Positions 43,978 through 53,328 of a DNA stretch of 64,000 nucleotides are shown one piece after another (position 1 is the stretch's first letter; each line of letters starts with the position of its first letter). Position numbers and translations under genes: made by a program. This DNA is from Hornefia porci (GTDB lineage: Bacteria > Bacillota > Clostridia > Peptostreptococcales > Anaerovoracaceae). The notes beneath the pieces are model-generated. The model saw only the letters and a list, made by a program, of their open reading frames with translations. It did not search any database and was not told the DNA's origin. Location: positions 1,612,001-1,676,000 of the forward strand of contig NZ_MJIE01000001.1 of the NCBI RefSeq assembly GCF_001940235.1. The letters are read 5' to 3'.

Positions 43978-45453
43978 TCATTCAATCCCTGCGATATCCT
44001 TCGCAAGCTGTTTCTTACCCTGGATATTTCCCTGACGGGCGATCATGATGCGCTGCGCCTGCGGGGAGCCCGCACCGTGCATGGATTCGGTGCGGTAGCC
44101 GACGGCGGCCGCGCCGAGGCAGATGTTCTCCAGGAAGCGCATGACGCGCATGCGGTCCTCGGTAGAGCAGATTCCGTTCCCGACAAAGAATTTGTTGCAG
44201 AAGTCACCAATCGTCTCGCCGTTTCTGCCCACCGGAAGATCCGACCGGAAGTCCTTCTGAGAAGGCATAGTAACCATGATGCCTCCGGCGATGTCCTCTG
44301 CCAGGCGAACAATCTCATAGGGGAAACGTGTAACGTTCTGTTTACATACATTCGCCAGCAGCAGGTCGATCATGTAGCCGCCGGACGCCGTAGGATGGCC
44401 CTCGGAGGAACATGCGATACCGCAGGAGTAAAGAGTCTCGTTCAGATGTGTCATCTCAATGAGCTTGTCCTTCACCGCCGATGCCTTTTCGCACCCGTTA
44501 TATTCAGCAGCCAGAGCCGCCGCGCCGATCACCACGTCGCCGACGCCGACCTTGCAGCCGCCGTAGCTCTGCCGGTGATAGCCTGCGAAACGCTCTACCA
44601 GCATTCCGGCGAAATCATATTCACCGCACATGAAGATATATTCATTCGGGATGAACACATCGTCGAAGACGACAAGGGCTTCCTGACCCCCGAATTTTTT
44701 GTTGCCCAGATCCATATCGGCGCCCTCTTCCAGTTTTCTGGTGTCACAGGACTGACGACCGTAGATCATGAACATCCCATCCGCGTCGCTGGGACAGGCG
44801 AAGGACACTGCGTAATCTTTGTCGTCCGGTCCCATTGAAATGGTCGGCATGACAATATGCCAGTGGGAATTGACGGAGCCGGTCTGGTGGCACTTGGCGC
44901 CGCGGACGACAATGCCGTCCTCACGCCGCTCTTTGATTCTCAGATAGAGATCTTTGTCCTCCTGCTCGTGGGGAGCCTTCCCGCGGTTCCCCTTGGGGTC
45001 GGTCATCGCTCCGTCCACAACCAGATCGTTTTCCTGAATATATTCCAGGAAACGTTTCAGATTCCCGTGGTAATCCGTTCCGTATTTCTGATCGATCTCA
45101 TAGGTTGTGGAGTACTCCGCGTTAATCGCGTCCATTCCCACGCACCGCTGGAAGCAGCTGGCGGTTTTCTGACCCAGCAGCCGCTGCATCTTCACCTTCT
45201 TCTTCAGATCCTCTGTGCTCTGATGAATATGCGCGAACCGATTGATCTTATGTCCGGTCAGATGAGACTCCGCCGTCATCAGATCCTCGTACTGCGGATC
45301 GTTCGCCAGCTCATAGGTCATGGCGACGCAGTTGATGGACGGGCGGATCATCGGATGGTCCACCCAGTTCTCAATCTGCTCGCCGAACATATATACTCTC
45401 GTTTTCATACTGCGCAGACTTTCAATATATTCTGCGCCCGTCTTCAATGCCAT
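43978..45453 (-). CDS. abfD: 4-hydroxybutyryl-CoA dehydratase / vinylacetyl-CoA isomerase
   Basis: A 491-residue FAD and [4Fe-4S] enzyme of the AbfD/HpaB fold, which dehydrates 4-hydroxybutyryl-CoA to crotonyl-CoA by a radical mechanism and also isomerises vinylacetyl-CoA. All four cluster ligands are present, one residue off the Clostridium aminobutyricum numbering: Cys100, Cys104 (CFQRC), His293 and Cys300 (HRQSYGGC). Family members that are simple hydroxylases lack these cysteines. AAAGGAG precedes the ATG. It follows the CoA-transferase gene by 15 bases; together these two are the signature of 4-hydroxybutyrate or 4-aminobutyrate fermentation to crotonyl-CoA, which the rest of the operon reduces to butyryl-CoA or splits to acetyl-CoA. 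Confidence 0.93.
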   Translation of the reverse strand: MALKTGAEYIESLRSMKTRVYMFGEQIENWVDHPMIRPSINCVAMTYELANDPQYEDLMTAESHLTGHKINRFAHIHQSTEDLKKKVKMQRLLGQKTASCFQRCVGMDAINAEYSTTYEIDQKYGTDYHGNLKRFLEYIQENDLVVDGAMTDPKGNRGKAPHEQEDKDLYLRIKERREDGIVVRGAKCHQTGSVNSHWHIVMPTISMGPDDKDYAVSFACPSDADGMFMIYGRQSCDTRKLEEGADMDLGNKKFGGQEALVVFDDVFIPNEYIFMCGEYDFAGMLVERFAGYHRQSYGGCKVGVGDVVIGAAALAAEYNGCEKASAVKDKLIEMTHLNETLYSCGIACSSEGHPTASGGYMIDLLLANVCKQNVTRFPYEIVRLAEDIAGGIMVTMPSQKDFRSDLPVGRNGETIGDFCNKFFVGNGICSTEDRMRVMRFLENICLGAAAVGYRTESMHGAGSPQAQRIMIARQGNIQGKKQLAKDIAGIE

Positions 45454-45468
45454 ATCAGGCTCCTTTCC

Positions 45469-46788
45469 TTACCAGAAATAGATCTGTCCGGCAGCTTTTC
45501 TGTACTCATAGAAATCCTTTTCGATCTGTTCTCTGAATTTCGGATGAGCGATTTCTGCCAGCATCTTGCATCTCTGATCCAGTGATTTTCCGAACAGGTC
45601 CGCAACGCCGTATTCTGTGACAACATAGTGCACGTCGTTCCGGGTGGTCGTGACCGGCGTTCCCGGTTTCAGAACTCCGACGATCCGGGAAATCGTATCA
45701 TTCTTTGTGGTGGAAGGCAGAGCGATAATCGCCTTACCTCCGTTGGATTCCTCTGCGCCGCGGATAAAGTCCTGCTGTCCGCCGACGCCGGAGAACATCT
45801 TGGGTCCGATGGAATCAGCGACAACCTGTCCCATAGCATCCACTTCAATCGCGGAATTGATTGCGACCATATTGTCGATCTGTGCGATAGTGTGCACCGA
45901 GTTGGTATATTCCACCGGCATCAGTTTCACAAACGGATTATAGTCCACATACTTGTAGAAATCCGGGCTTCCCTGAACGAACGTTGCAACGATTTTGCCT
46001 GTGTCAATATTCTTTCTGGCACAGGTGATCACGCCTTTTTCAATCAGCGGAAGCAGATTGTCAGAGAATACTTCGGTGTGAATTCCCAGATCTTTTTTGT
46101 CCTCCAGGTAAGGAAGAATCGCATTGGGAATCTTGCCCTGCCCCATCTGCAGGCAGGCGCCGTCCTCGATGAGTCCCGCGATGTTCTCTCCGATCTTCTC
46201 CGCCACCGGATCGCCGGACGGGATTTTCGCCATCTCATAAATCGGCTCGTCGTACTCAACATAGTAATCGATATCTTCGACCGGAATCCTCGTTTCTCCC
46301 ATAACGTGAGGCAGATTGCTGTTGACCTGCGCGATGTTGATTCTCGCCTTGTCCAGAATTACCCGAACCTGGTCACAGGATGTACCCATCCAGACATACC
46401 CGTCCTCATCCGGCGGAGTTACCTGCAGGAATCCGACGTCTACCGGGCAGTTTCCCTCCCGCATTGCCTTAGGCTGCGCGTAAAAATGCATCGGAATCAT
46501 CTGTCCCCGTCCCGAGTTGACGTATTTTCTGTTCTTCGCTCCCGGGAAAAAGGACCAGTCAATGAAGGTCGGATACATGTCGTCCTGCGCATACGGCGCG
46601 TCGCCGATGTTCAGTCCCTGGAGAATTCCCAGCTGCTTCCAGTGATCCTTCATCTCACAAAGCTTGTTGAACAGGTATTTCGGTTCCGCAGAATTGTGCG
46701 CCGGGACCAGCATTTCCCCGTCCCGGATATGGCTGAGCGCTTCCTCCGCCGATACACATCTCTCTTTATAAGTTTCTTTCCAGCCCAT
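45469..46788 (-). CDS. Acetyl-CoA hydrolase/transferase family protein (4-hydroxybutyrate CoA-transferase-like)
   Basis: A 439-residue family I CoA-transferase of the Cat2/AbfT type. The covalent thioester Glu is Glu239 in GIHTEVFSD, equal to Glu238 of the characterised 4-hydroxybutyrate CoA-transferase. GQGKIPNAIL and GVGGQQDFIRGA are conserved. It moves CoA from acetyl-CoA or butyryl-CoA to a free acid. AGGAGG ten bases before the ATG at 46788 fixes the start and removes an artificial N-terminal extension that would overlap the FabZ-like gene. Its position before abfD makes 4-hydroxybutyrate the first-choice acid, although it may also serve a 2-hydroxy acid for the HgdB-type dehydratase. 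Confidence 0.9.
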   Translation of the reverse strand: MGWKETYKERCVSAEEALSHIRDGEMLVPAHNSAEPKYLFNKLCEMKDHWKQLGILQGLNIGDAPYAQDDMYPTFIDWSFFPGAKNRKYVNSGRGQMIPMHFYAQPKAMREGNCPVDVGFLQVTPPDEDGYVWMGTSCDQVRVILDKARINIAQVNSNLPHVMGETRIPVEDIDYYVEYDEPIYEMAKIPSGDPVAEKIGENIAGLIEDGACLQMGQGKIPNAILPYLEDKKDLGIHTEVFSDNLLPLIEKGVITCARKNIDTGKIVATFVQGSPDFYKYVDYNPFVKLMPVEYTNSVHTIAQIDNMVAINSAIEVDAMGQVVADSIGPKMFSGVGGQQDFIRGAEESNGGKAIIALPSTTKNDTISRIVGVLKPGTPVTTTRNDVHYVVTEYGVADLFGKSLDQRCKMLAEIAHPKFREQIEKDFYEYRKAAGQIYFW

Positions 46789-46817
46789 TTCTTCTTTACC
46801 TCCTACTGAATGGTCAG

Positions 46818-47255
46818 TTATCTCATCGCCAGGGTCACGTCCCCGGTGCACGCCAGCACGCCGTTGTCATACACCTCCGCCGAGCAGGTCACGACAGCCT
46901 TCTCCTTCTTTTCATAAGTCATTTCCGAGTGGATTTCCAGGGTGTCTCCCGGCCGTATCGGACTCTTGAATTTCACGTTGTTGATTCCGATGAACAGCGG
47001 GACCTTCCCCGCATACCGCTCCGCCGACAAAATAAGAATGTCTGAGGCCTGCGCCATAATCTCCACGGTATAGACTCCCGGGAGCACCGGGTCGCCGGGG
47101 AAATGCCCCTCGAAGATCTCGCGCTCCGGATCCACAAAGAACTTTGTCGTGATTTTTTTCTCCGGCTCCATATCGACGACCTCATCGACAAGGAGCATCG
47201 GATCTCTGTGAGGAATGACTGTCTTTATCTCCTCACGATCCATGCTTATACTCAT
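46818..47255 (-). CDS. FabZ-like hotdog-fold dehydratase
   Basis: A 145-residue hotdog protein close to 3-hydroxyacyl-ACP dehydratase FabZ. The catalytic pair is visible as His51 in FEGHFPGDPVLPG and Glu65 in TVEIMAQA, and IPHRDPMLLVDEV is the usual FabZ N-terminus. The start at 47255 follows GGAGAAAGGA and overlaps the activator gene stop as ATGA. FabZ normally works on acyl-ACP in fatty acid synthesis, but no fab genes are near and the operon is otherwise CoA-based, so it may have been recruited as an acyl-CoA hydratase or thioesterase. Confidence 0.85.
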   Translation of the reverse strand: MSISMDREEIKTVIPHRDPMLLVDEVVDMEPEKKITTKFFVDPEREIFEGHFPGDPVLPGVYTVEIMAQASDILILSAERYAGKVPLFIGINNVKFKSPIRPGDTLEIHSEMTYEKKEKAVVTCSAEVYDNGVLACTGDVTLAMR

Positions 47256-48037
47256 TTTCCTTTCTCCTTTGTTCCTGCCTCCCAGGCGAAAATCGCGGCT
47301 CCGATCGCACCCGCCGCCTGACAGTGAGGCACAACCTCCACCAGGCATCCCAGTTCCCGCGACAGTGCGTCCACTACGTTAGCGTTCAGGGCGACTCCGC
47401 CTGTCATGACCACCTCCGGCTCGCAGCCCACACGGCTGCACAGTCCCGCGACACGCCGGGCGATGGAAACGTGAGCCCCGCGCGCCACGTCAGCGATTTT
47501 TTCTCCCACCGCCAGCCTGGAGATCACTTCACTTTCCGCGAATACGGTACACACGCTGCTGATGGCGACCTCCTTTGTCGACTGATCCGCAAGGTCGGAA
47601 AGCTCGTCCAACCGGCATCCCAGAACCCTTGCCATCACCTCCAGAAACCGGCCTGTCCCGGCGGCGCACTTCTCGTTCATCACGAAGTTCTCCACCTGCC
47701 CTCTGGAGTTCAGGCGGATCACCTTGGCGTCCTGCCCCCCGATATCGACGATGGTGCGCGCACCCTCTGAAAGCCAGGCGACTCCCTTGGCATGGCATGT
47801 GATCTCCGTGATCTGCCGGTCCGCAGCCTCAAATGTGATTCTTCCGTAGCCTGTGGCGACCGTGTAATCGATGTCATCGCGGGTGATTCCCGCCCGGGTA
47901 AAGGCTTCCTCCATCGCCTTCGCCGGGGCGTCCGTCCCCGTGCCGAGATTGATAATCGAGATCGCCGCCAGTTCCTTCTTCTCGCTGAGAATCGCGACCT
48001 TGGAAGAGGATGAGCCGATGTCAATTCCTAAATACAC
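47252..48037 (-). CDS. hgdC: 2-hydroxyacyl-CoA dehydratase activator ATPase (HgdC family)
   Basis: A 261-residue BadF/BadG/BcrA/BcrD-type ATPase that drives an electron into a 2-hydroxyacyl-CoA dehydratase. The ASKHA phosphate loop is GIDIGSSSSKVAI; the two cysteines that hold the [4Fe-4S] cluster at the dimer interface are Cys124 (EKCAAGTG) and Cys163 (SSVCTVFAESEV), matching Cys127 and Cys166 of HgdC. DIGGQDAK and GGVALNANVV are also conserved. It is extremely oxygen-sensitive in characterised systems. It is encoded directly after the two dehydratase subunits. Confidence 0.93.
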   Translation of the reverse strand: MYLGIDIGSSSSKVAILSEKKELAAISIINLGTGTDAPAKAMEEAFTRAGITRDDIDYTVATGYGRITFEAADRQITEITCHAKGVAWLSEGARTIVDIGGQDAKVIRLNSRGQVENFVMNEKCAAGTGRFLEVMARVLGCRLDELSDLADQSTKEVAISSVCTVFAESEVISRLAVGEKIADVARGAHVSIARRVAGLCSRVGCEPEVVMTGGVALNANVVDALSRELGCLVEVVPHCQAAGAIGAAIFAWEAGTKEKGK

Positions 48038-48051
48038 GTTATTCTCCTTTG

Positions 48052-49185
48052 TTACATCAGCATCTCACGGAAGCTCTGAATCCGCGTCCGCAACTGCTCG
48101 AATCCTGTCGTCTGCTGATCCACCTCCATGTACAGCATCGGAACGCCCGCTTTCTCCAGCTCTGCTTTGTAGATCGGGTAATCGTACTGCTCGGGGTCGC
48201 AGAATTTCATCATCATCACAACGACTGCATCCGCATTGTATCTTTCCTTCAGCGCGAGCATATACTGCCCTCTGAGTTTTTCCGGCTCATACATGAAGCA
48301 GTCCGCCTCTGTATCAGCGAAACGGTACGCCATTCTCTCGTAAACGTCCTGCACGTCCTCTCTGCCCGGAGTTCTCCAGAGTCTGGAGCCGAGGGACATC
48401 TCGTCCGCAACGATGGCAATGCCGTTTTCCTCAAAGATGTCCAGAATTTCCGCCGGTTCCGCCATAATGCCGGTCACGATCACCCTCCGTCCGTCGAAGT
48501 CGGAAGGTCCTTCCTGTTTAAGACCCTCGACGATTTCCTTTACCTTCGGCGTGTACTCGGCTTTGTCCATAAACAGGCCCGCCTTGATGATCATCATGCG
48601 TTTCTTCGCTGTTATAATCTCCGGGTGCTCTGCCGCCGCTTCCTCGAAGGCGCGCATCGTCGCGCGGTAATCCTCGTAGAGTGCGAACGCTGCCTCTACC
48701 TTTTCATCTGTAATAGCCGAGCCGGAGATCTTCTCAATCTCGTGCCGGATTCTCTTGTACTCTCTTATGGTGTATTCCCGTCCGGCCTTCAGCTTTCTCT
48801 GCTGCCCGTAGGACATCCCCAGAACCGGCGTCCCTTCCGGCGCAGAAAGCTTCAGATTCTCCAGCGTACATTTCATGGAATCACAGAAGGTGGGAACAAC
48901 AATCCCTGACAGAATTCCGTAGGTGCCGTCCATGGAATACTCCACGACCGCCCGCAGAAGGCCGCAGCAGAAACTCTGCAGATAGCGGTCCGCCTGCTTG
49001 AACTCCGGGTTTCCTCCCCAGAGTCCGACGGGAACACAACCGCCGGCATAGATCACCTCGTCCGGCGTGTGATAGGGGACACATCCGATGAGTGCCTTGC
49101 CGGTCGTCTTCTTTGTTTCCGCGCAGGTTCTCGCAGGATGCAGCCCCGCCTGACATAGTTCCTCGATCGTATCAAGATAACTCAT
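48052..49185 (-). CDS. 2-hydroxyacyl-CoA dehydratase, beta-type subunit (HgdB family)
   Basis: A 377-residue subunit of the HgdB/FldC/LcdB family, which holds a [4Fe-4S] cluster and dehydrates (R)-2-hydroxyacyl-CoA after one-electron activation. GKALIGCVPYHTPDEVIYAAG-type N-terminus with conserved Cys, FCCGLLRA, VVPTFCDSMKCTLENL and DGRRVIVTGIMAEP are characteristic. AAGGGGG precedes the ATG at 49185, which overlaps the stop of the first subunit by one base (TAATG). Specificity (lactoyl, 2-hydroxyglutaryl, isocaproyl or aryl-lactyl) cannot be called from the sequence alone. Confidence 0.9.
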   Translation of the reverse strand: MSYLDTIEELCQAGLHPARTCAETKKTTGKALIGCVPYHTPDEVIYAGGCVPVGLWGGNPEFKQADRYLQSFCCGLLRAVVEYSMDGTYGILSGIVVPTFCDSMKCTLENLKLSAPEGTPVLGMSYGQQRKLKAGREYTIREYKRIRHEIEKISGSAITDEKVEAAFALYEDYRATMRAFEEAAAEHPEIITAKKRMMIIKAGLFMDKAEYTPKVKEIVEGLKQEGPSDFDGRRVIVTGIMAEPAEILDIFEENGIAIVADEMSLGSRLWRTPGREDVQDVYERMAYRFADTEADCFMYEPEKLRGQYMLALKERYNADAVVVMMMKFCDPEQYDYPIYKAELEKAGVPMLYMEVDQQTTGFEQLRTRIQSFREMLM

Positions 49186-50420
49186 TACAGATCCCCCTTT
49201 CTCTTCTGTTCTTTGTATTTGTCCATCATCTCCATCAGCGCCTGGACTCTCGTCTCGTACTGTCCGTCGGAGAAGACTCTCGGATCTGTCTGATCGCCGT
49301 CGAAGACGACCGAAGGACATCCCGTGGATTTCATGATCCGTCTCTGAACCTCGTAGGTCCGGAAATCCATCAGCTTGCAGCTGCGATTTGTATGGAACAG
49401 AACGCCGTCCACGTTGAAGTTCCGGATTCGCTCTTCCATGCTGTCTTCACCGAAATCAAGGTTGCGGTTAGCGTAGTTGCCGGTGTAACTCCTGGCCATA
49501 CCGTCCAGGTCATTGGTTTCATAAACCTTGTACCAGCTCTGAGGATAGGTGGATGTCACCATGTTGATGCCGTACTTCTTCAGCAGTTTGTAGGTTGTGG
49601 AGAGATGCGGCCAGCAGGCGATTCCGTCCCAGATGATCCGGTACTGCTCCTCGGCGCTGCTCCACGGACCCTGTCCCTCGGCGTGTCTCTGCTCCAGTTC
49701 CTCATACCAGAGGCGGAAACAGTCGCGACTGTCCTCAAAGCTGCGGTTCGCCACCATCAGCGCCATATAGTTGAACATCTTGAAGCCGTCCAGCGGTGAC
49801 GGTGTGTACATACCGGTGTCTGTGGCCTTCTTCCACCACTCGCAGGTTTCGTTGTTGATCTCCATCGCATGAGCGAGTTTATCGTAATCCATCTTCCGTC
49901 CGGTGAATTCCTCCAGCTGTTTAATCGCGTTCTCAAGCTGTCCGCGGATATACGCAGTCGCGCTGTCGGTCACCTCATACTCGTGATTGAACGGCATATC
50001 AAACAGGATAAGAGGAATATTCAGCTTCTTGGCCAGATTCTCGTACCATTTCTGCACAGTATAACAAATGTTGGTACTGGAGAAAATCAGGTCAGGAAGA
50101 GGAATTTCCTGGGAGTCTGACTGCTGAAGATCCACGTAGCCCATATTGACTCTTGCGTAGGAGCAGGTGTCCGGTCCGTATCCGACGCCCTCCGCCTGCT
50201 CGATGAATTTCATTGCTTCTTTCCGGGCGCCGATGACTCCGGCCTGATTCTCCGGATACACCGTCGCGAGATCCATTGCGTTCAGCAGCTCATCCGGACA
50301 GATGGAAGTTGCCCATACCACCGGCTCGCCGTTAGCTTTCGCTTCCTGCGCCCGTGCGTAGGTTCCGTCCTGGATGTCCTTCAGCAGCTGCTTGGAAGTT
50401 CTCTTTACTTCCTCTGCCAT
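49185..50420 (-). CDS. 2-hydroxyacyl-CoA dehydratase, alpha-type subunit (HgdA/FldB family)
   Basis: A 411-residue subunit of the same superfamily. VVWATSICPDELLNAMDLATVYPENQ-type N-terminus carries the first cluster-ligand region, DTCSYARVNMG the second, and GVLFHTNRSCKLMDF the third; CPSVVFDGDQTDPR is near the C-terminus. It forms the heterodimer with the following subunit. The GAGGTAGAAA region precedes the ATG. It lies 16 bases after crotonase, joining the 2-hydroxyacyl-CoA branch to a beta-oxidation module in one transcript. Confidence 0.9.
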   Translation of the reverse strand: MAEEVKRTSKQLLKDIQDGTYARAQEAKANGEPVVWATSICPDELLNAMDLATVYPENQAGVIGARKEAMKFIEQAEGVGYGPDTCSYARVNMGYVDLQQSDSQEIPLPDLIFSSTNICYTVQKWYENLAKKLNIPLILFDMPFNHEYEVTDSATAYIRGQLENAIKQLEEFTGRKMDYDKLAHAMEINNETCEWWKKATDTGMYTPSPLDGFKMFNYMALMVANRSFEDSRDCFRLWYEELEQRHAEGQGPWSSAEEQYRIIWDGIACWPHLSTTYKLLKKYGINMVTSTYPQSWYKVYETNDLDGMARSYTGNYANRNLDFGEDSMEERIRNFNVDGVLFHTNRSCKLMDFRTYEVQRRIMKSTGCPSVVFDGDQTDPRVFSDGQYETRVQALMEMMDKYKEQKRKGDL

Positions 50421-50436
50421 TTTCTACCTCCTGAAA

Positions 50437-51207
50437 TTATCGATTTCTGAACTCAGGCTTTCTCTTTTCCATGAATGCCTTCATTCCTTCTTTCTGATCC
50501 TCTGTATTGAACAGCTTCGCCCACTGTTCCGCTTCCAGCTCTGTGCCCTTCTCGACATTGTTGTCCAGAAGACCCCTGTTGATCACGTCCTTCGCCATGC
50601 GGACTGCCACAGGACCGCGACGGGCGATGCGTTTCGCCATTTTCATCGCGGTCTCCAGCACCTGATCGTCGTCAACTACTTTGTTGACCAGACCGATGGA
50701 AAGTGCACGGTCAGCATCAATCGGATCTCCAGTAAAAATCAGTTCTTTGGCCAGAGCTTCTCCGATCAGTTTGGGTGCACGGATGGTTCCTCCCGCTCCC
50801 GGGAAGATTCCCAGAGTGACTTCCGGGAATCCCATCTTCGCACTCTCTCCTGCGATTCTGATATCTGCAGTCAGTGCCAGTTCCATGCCGCCGCCGAGGG
50901 CATAGCCCTCGATTGCGGCAATGACAGGTACACTTAATCTTGTCAGCTTGTTATATGTCGGTGAAAAGCAGAACGCCTTCGCCCCTTCCTCGTCGCAGGA
51001 CGCCATCGCCTTGATATCTGCTCCCGCTGCGAAATTTCTGTCACTGTGCAGGATCAGGCAGCGGACGGATTCATCCTCCGCCACCCGGTCGATCAGCACA
51101 TCGATCTGATCCACAATATCTCTGTTCAGCGCGTTCAGCGCCTCTGGCCGCTCCACGCTGATCAGGGCGACGCCTTCTCCAATCGTCAGACTTGCCTGTG
51201 TCATCAT
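50437..51207 (-). CDS. crt: Enoyl-CoA hydratase/isomerase family protein (crotonase)
   Basis: A 256-residue crotonase. The CoA and oxyanion-hole segments are AAGADIKAM and GYALGGGMELAL, and both catalytic glutamates are present (GGMELAL and FPEVTLGIFPGAGG). It hydrates crotonyl-CoA to 3-hydroxybutyryl-CoA or the reverse. Its start overlaps the end of the Hbd gene. With Hbd, thiolase, Etf and Bcd it forms the classical butyryl-CoA module. Confidence 0.92.
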   Translation of the reverse strand: MMTQASLTIGEGVALISVERPEALNALNRDIVDQIDVLIDRVAEDESVRCLILHSDRNFAAGADIKAMASCDEEGAKAFCFSPTYNKLTRLSVPVIAAIEGYALGGGMELALTADIRIAGESAKMGFPEVTLGIFPGAGGTIRAPKLIGEALAKELIFTGDPIDADRALSIGLVNKVVDDDQVLETAMKMAKRIARRGPVAVRMAKDVINRGLLDNNVEKGTELEAEQWAKLFNTEDQKEGMKAFMEKRKPEFRNR

Positions 51208-52064
51208 TTCTTCTCCCCGTAGTCATAAAATCCTGCACCGGTCTTTCTGCCCAGCCGGCCGGAGTCCACCAGTCTCTGGATCTGCGGACTCGGGCGGAAA
51301 CGGTCGCCGTATGCCTCAAACAGAATTTCATCTACTTCAAGGTTCAGATCATGCCCGGTAATATCCAGCAGTGCGAAAATTCCCATAGGATGACCCAGAC
51401 CGTATTTGCAGATTTTATCCACATCCTCTGCCGAGCAGACGCCTTCTTCAACCAGTCGGCAGGCTTCCGCGTACATGCAGTGGAAGATCCGGTTCAGCCC
51501 GAATCCCACCACGTCTTTGACGCGGACGGGAACCTTACCTATTTTATCCAGAAGTTCAGTGATTTCTTCTGCCGTAGCGTCGTCTGTCAGCAGGCCGGGG
51601 ATCACCTCAACCAGTTTCATCACACTTGCCGGCGAATTGAAGTGGGTTCCGATAAACTGTCCCTTTCTCTCCGCACCGACGCAGGACGCCAGCTTGCTGA
51701 TGGAAATTGAGGAGGTGTTCGTCGCAATAATCGTCTCTGCTTTACAGTACTTATCCAGATTTTCATGGACGCTCTTCTTCACATCCCAGACCTCCAGCAC
51801 AGCCTCAATGACCAGGTCGCAGTCCGCCAGGTCCTTTATATCTCCGGTGGGATGGACATTCTCCAGCGTTTTCGCTTTGTCCTCCTCCGTAATCTTCCCT
51901 TTGCTGATGCTCTTGTCCAGGATCTTCTCCTGCTTTTTCTTTCCGTTCTCCGCAATCTCCAGGCTGATATCATTCAGCATCGTCGGATATCCCTCTCTCG
52001 CGAAGCACAGTGCGATCTCGGCGCCCATCATGCCGGCGCCGACAACTCCTACTTTTTTTATCAT
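51204..52064 (-). CDS. hbd: 3-hydroxybutyryl-CoA dehydrogenase
   Basis: A 286-residue 3-hydroxyacyl-CoA dehydrogenase. The N-terminal NAD motif is GVVGAGMMGAEIA, NTSSISISKLA and GTHFNSPASVMKLVEVIPG include the catalytic His, and the C-terminal domain carries DVVGFGLNRIFHCMYAEA and GLGHPMGIFALLD. It interconverts acetoacetyl-CoA and 3-hydroxybutyryl-CoA. Operon position between thiolase and crotonase fits. Confidence 0.93.
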   Translation of the reverse strand: MIKKVGVVGAGMMGAEIALCFAREGYPTMLNDISLEIAENGKKKQEKILDKSISKGKITEEDKAKTLENVHPTGDIKDLADCDLVIEAVLEVWDVKKSVHENLDKYCKAETIIATNTSSISISKLASCVGAERKGQFIGTHFNSPASVMKLVEVIPGLLTDDATAEEITELLDKIGKVPVRVKDVVGFGLNRIFHCMYAEACRLVEEGVCSAEDVDKICKYGLGHPMGIFALLDITGHDLNLEVDEILFEAYGDRFRPSPQIQRLVDSGRLGRKTGAGFYDYGEKK

Positions 52065-52097
52065 TCCTTTCGCCTCCGTTTCAGACAGAACAAAATA

Positions 52098-53297
52098 CTA
52101 TTCGTAAATGTTTTCAATCAGCGTGGACACGCCCAGACCGCCGCCGCAGCAGGCGGAGAACAGTCCGTATCTTCCCTTGCGCCGGATCAGCTCCTTCATG
52201 GTGAACAGGCAGAGTCTTCCGCCGGACGCCCCGTTCGGATGACCGAACGCAATGGCTCCGCCCAGCGGATTCCATCTGCTGCGGTCGATTGTCTCTCCGC
52301 TCATGGCCTCCATCTGACGGATCACACTCAGGTTCTGTGCCGCGAAGGCTTCATTGCATTCGATGACCTCCATGTCCGATACCTTCAGCCCGAAACGGTT
52401 CAGCAGGCTCATGTTGGAGAAAGCGGGGCCGATTCCCATCTCCTTCGGGTCCACGCCGACGTCCTTTCCGCCGACCCATCTTGCCAGAGGACGGTAACCC
52501 AGTTCCTCCGCCTTTTCCTTTGTCATCATCAGGACAAAAGCAGCTCCGTCGTTGAGACCGGAAGCGTTACCTGCAGTTGTCACGCCGCCCTCCATGACCG
52601 GCCGCATTCCTGCGAGTCCCTCCAGCGTCGTATTCGGCCGCGGATGCTCGTCCGTATCGACGATGACCGGATCACTCTTTCTGCTGTATTTCACTTCAAT
52701 GGGAAGAATTTCATCTTTGAAATATCCCTTCTCGATGGCGGCCTTCGCCCGCATCTGGCTGTCATAGGCAAACCGGTCGCACTCTTCTCTCGTCACGCCC
52801 CACTTCTTCGCCATCCGGTCGGCTATCTCAATCATGGAGATATCATCCTCCTCCACCGGCGCCAGACGCATTCTGGCCGCAGCGGGAGGCTGCTCCCTGA
52901 ACGGCGTCACGCACGTGGAGAATTTGAACGCGGTCCTGCTGTGCGTTTCCGCACCGCCGGCGATGGCGACATCGATGACGCCGGCCTGAAGCTGCAGCGC
53001 CGCGTTGTTGATGCAGGCGATGGAAGAACCACACTGCATTTCGATGAAGGTAGAGGACGTCTCGTAGGGAAGGCCCGCCTTCAGCGTCGAATACCGGGCA
53101 AAGTTGTTGCAGTCCACGTCGCCCCAGGCGCATCCGGCGAACACAGCGTCGACCTTTCCTTTGTCCAGAATCCCCGTTTTCTCACAAAGCCCGCGGATGG
53201 TCTTTCCGGCCAGATCCGACGGCGTGTACACGCGGAATATTCCTCCGCGTCTGCCGAATGCGGTGCGCGCACCGTCTACGATCACTACTTCTTTCAT
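52098..53297 (-). CDS. Acetyl-CoA C-acyltransferase (thiolase)
   Basis: A 399-residue thiolase. Cys89 in EMQCGSSIAC is the acyl-bearing residue; GHPNGASGG carries the active His and SACCGGGLG the second Cys. It joins two acetyl-CoA to acetoacetyl-CoA or cleaves 3-ketoacyl-CoA. The ATG at 53297 with GAGAGG eight bases upstream is preferred to a GTG three codons earlier. The unusual RRGGIFRVYTPSDLAG N-terminus is closer to 3-ketoacyl-CoA thiolases of catabolic operons than to the housekeeping ThlA. Confidence 0.9.
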   Translation of the reverse strand: MKEVVIVDGARTAFGRRGGIFRVYTPSDLAGKTIRGLCEKTGILDKGKVDAVFAGCAWGDVDCNNFARYSTLKAGLPYETSSTFIEMQCGSSIACINNAALQLQAGVIDVAIAGGAETHSRTAFKFSTCVTPFREQPPAAARMRLAPVEEDDISMIEIADRMAKKWGVTREECDRFAYDSQMRAKAAIEKGYFKDEILPIEVKYSRKSDPVIVDTDEHPRPNTTLEGLAGMRPVMEGGVTTAGNASGLNDGAAFVLMMTKEKAEELGYRPLARWVGGKDVGVDPKEMGIGPAFSNMSLLNRFGLKVSDMEVIECNEAFAAQNLSVIRQMEAMSGETIDRSRWNPLGGAIAFGHPNGASGGRLCLFTMKELIRRKGRYGLFSACCGGGLGVSTLIENIYE

Positions 53298-53328
53298 TTG
53301 TTTCACCTCTCTGTAATCTTGCGCTTTT

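Noticed and set aside
45628..46809. A 393-codon plus-strand frame opposite the CoA-transferase
   Set aside because: The minus-strand product has the catalytic Glu in conserved context, while the plus product has no recognisable domain.
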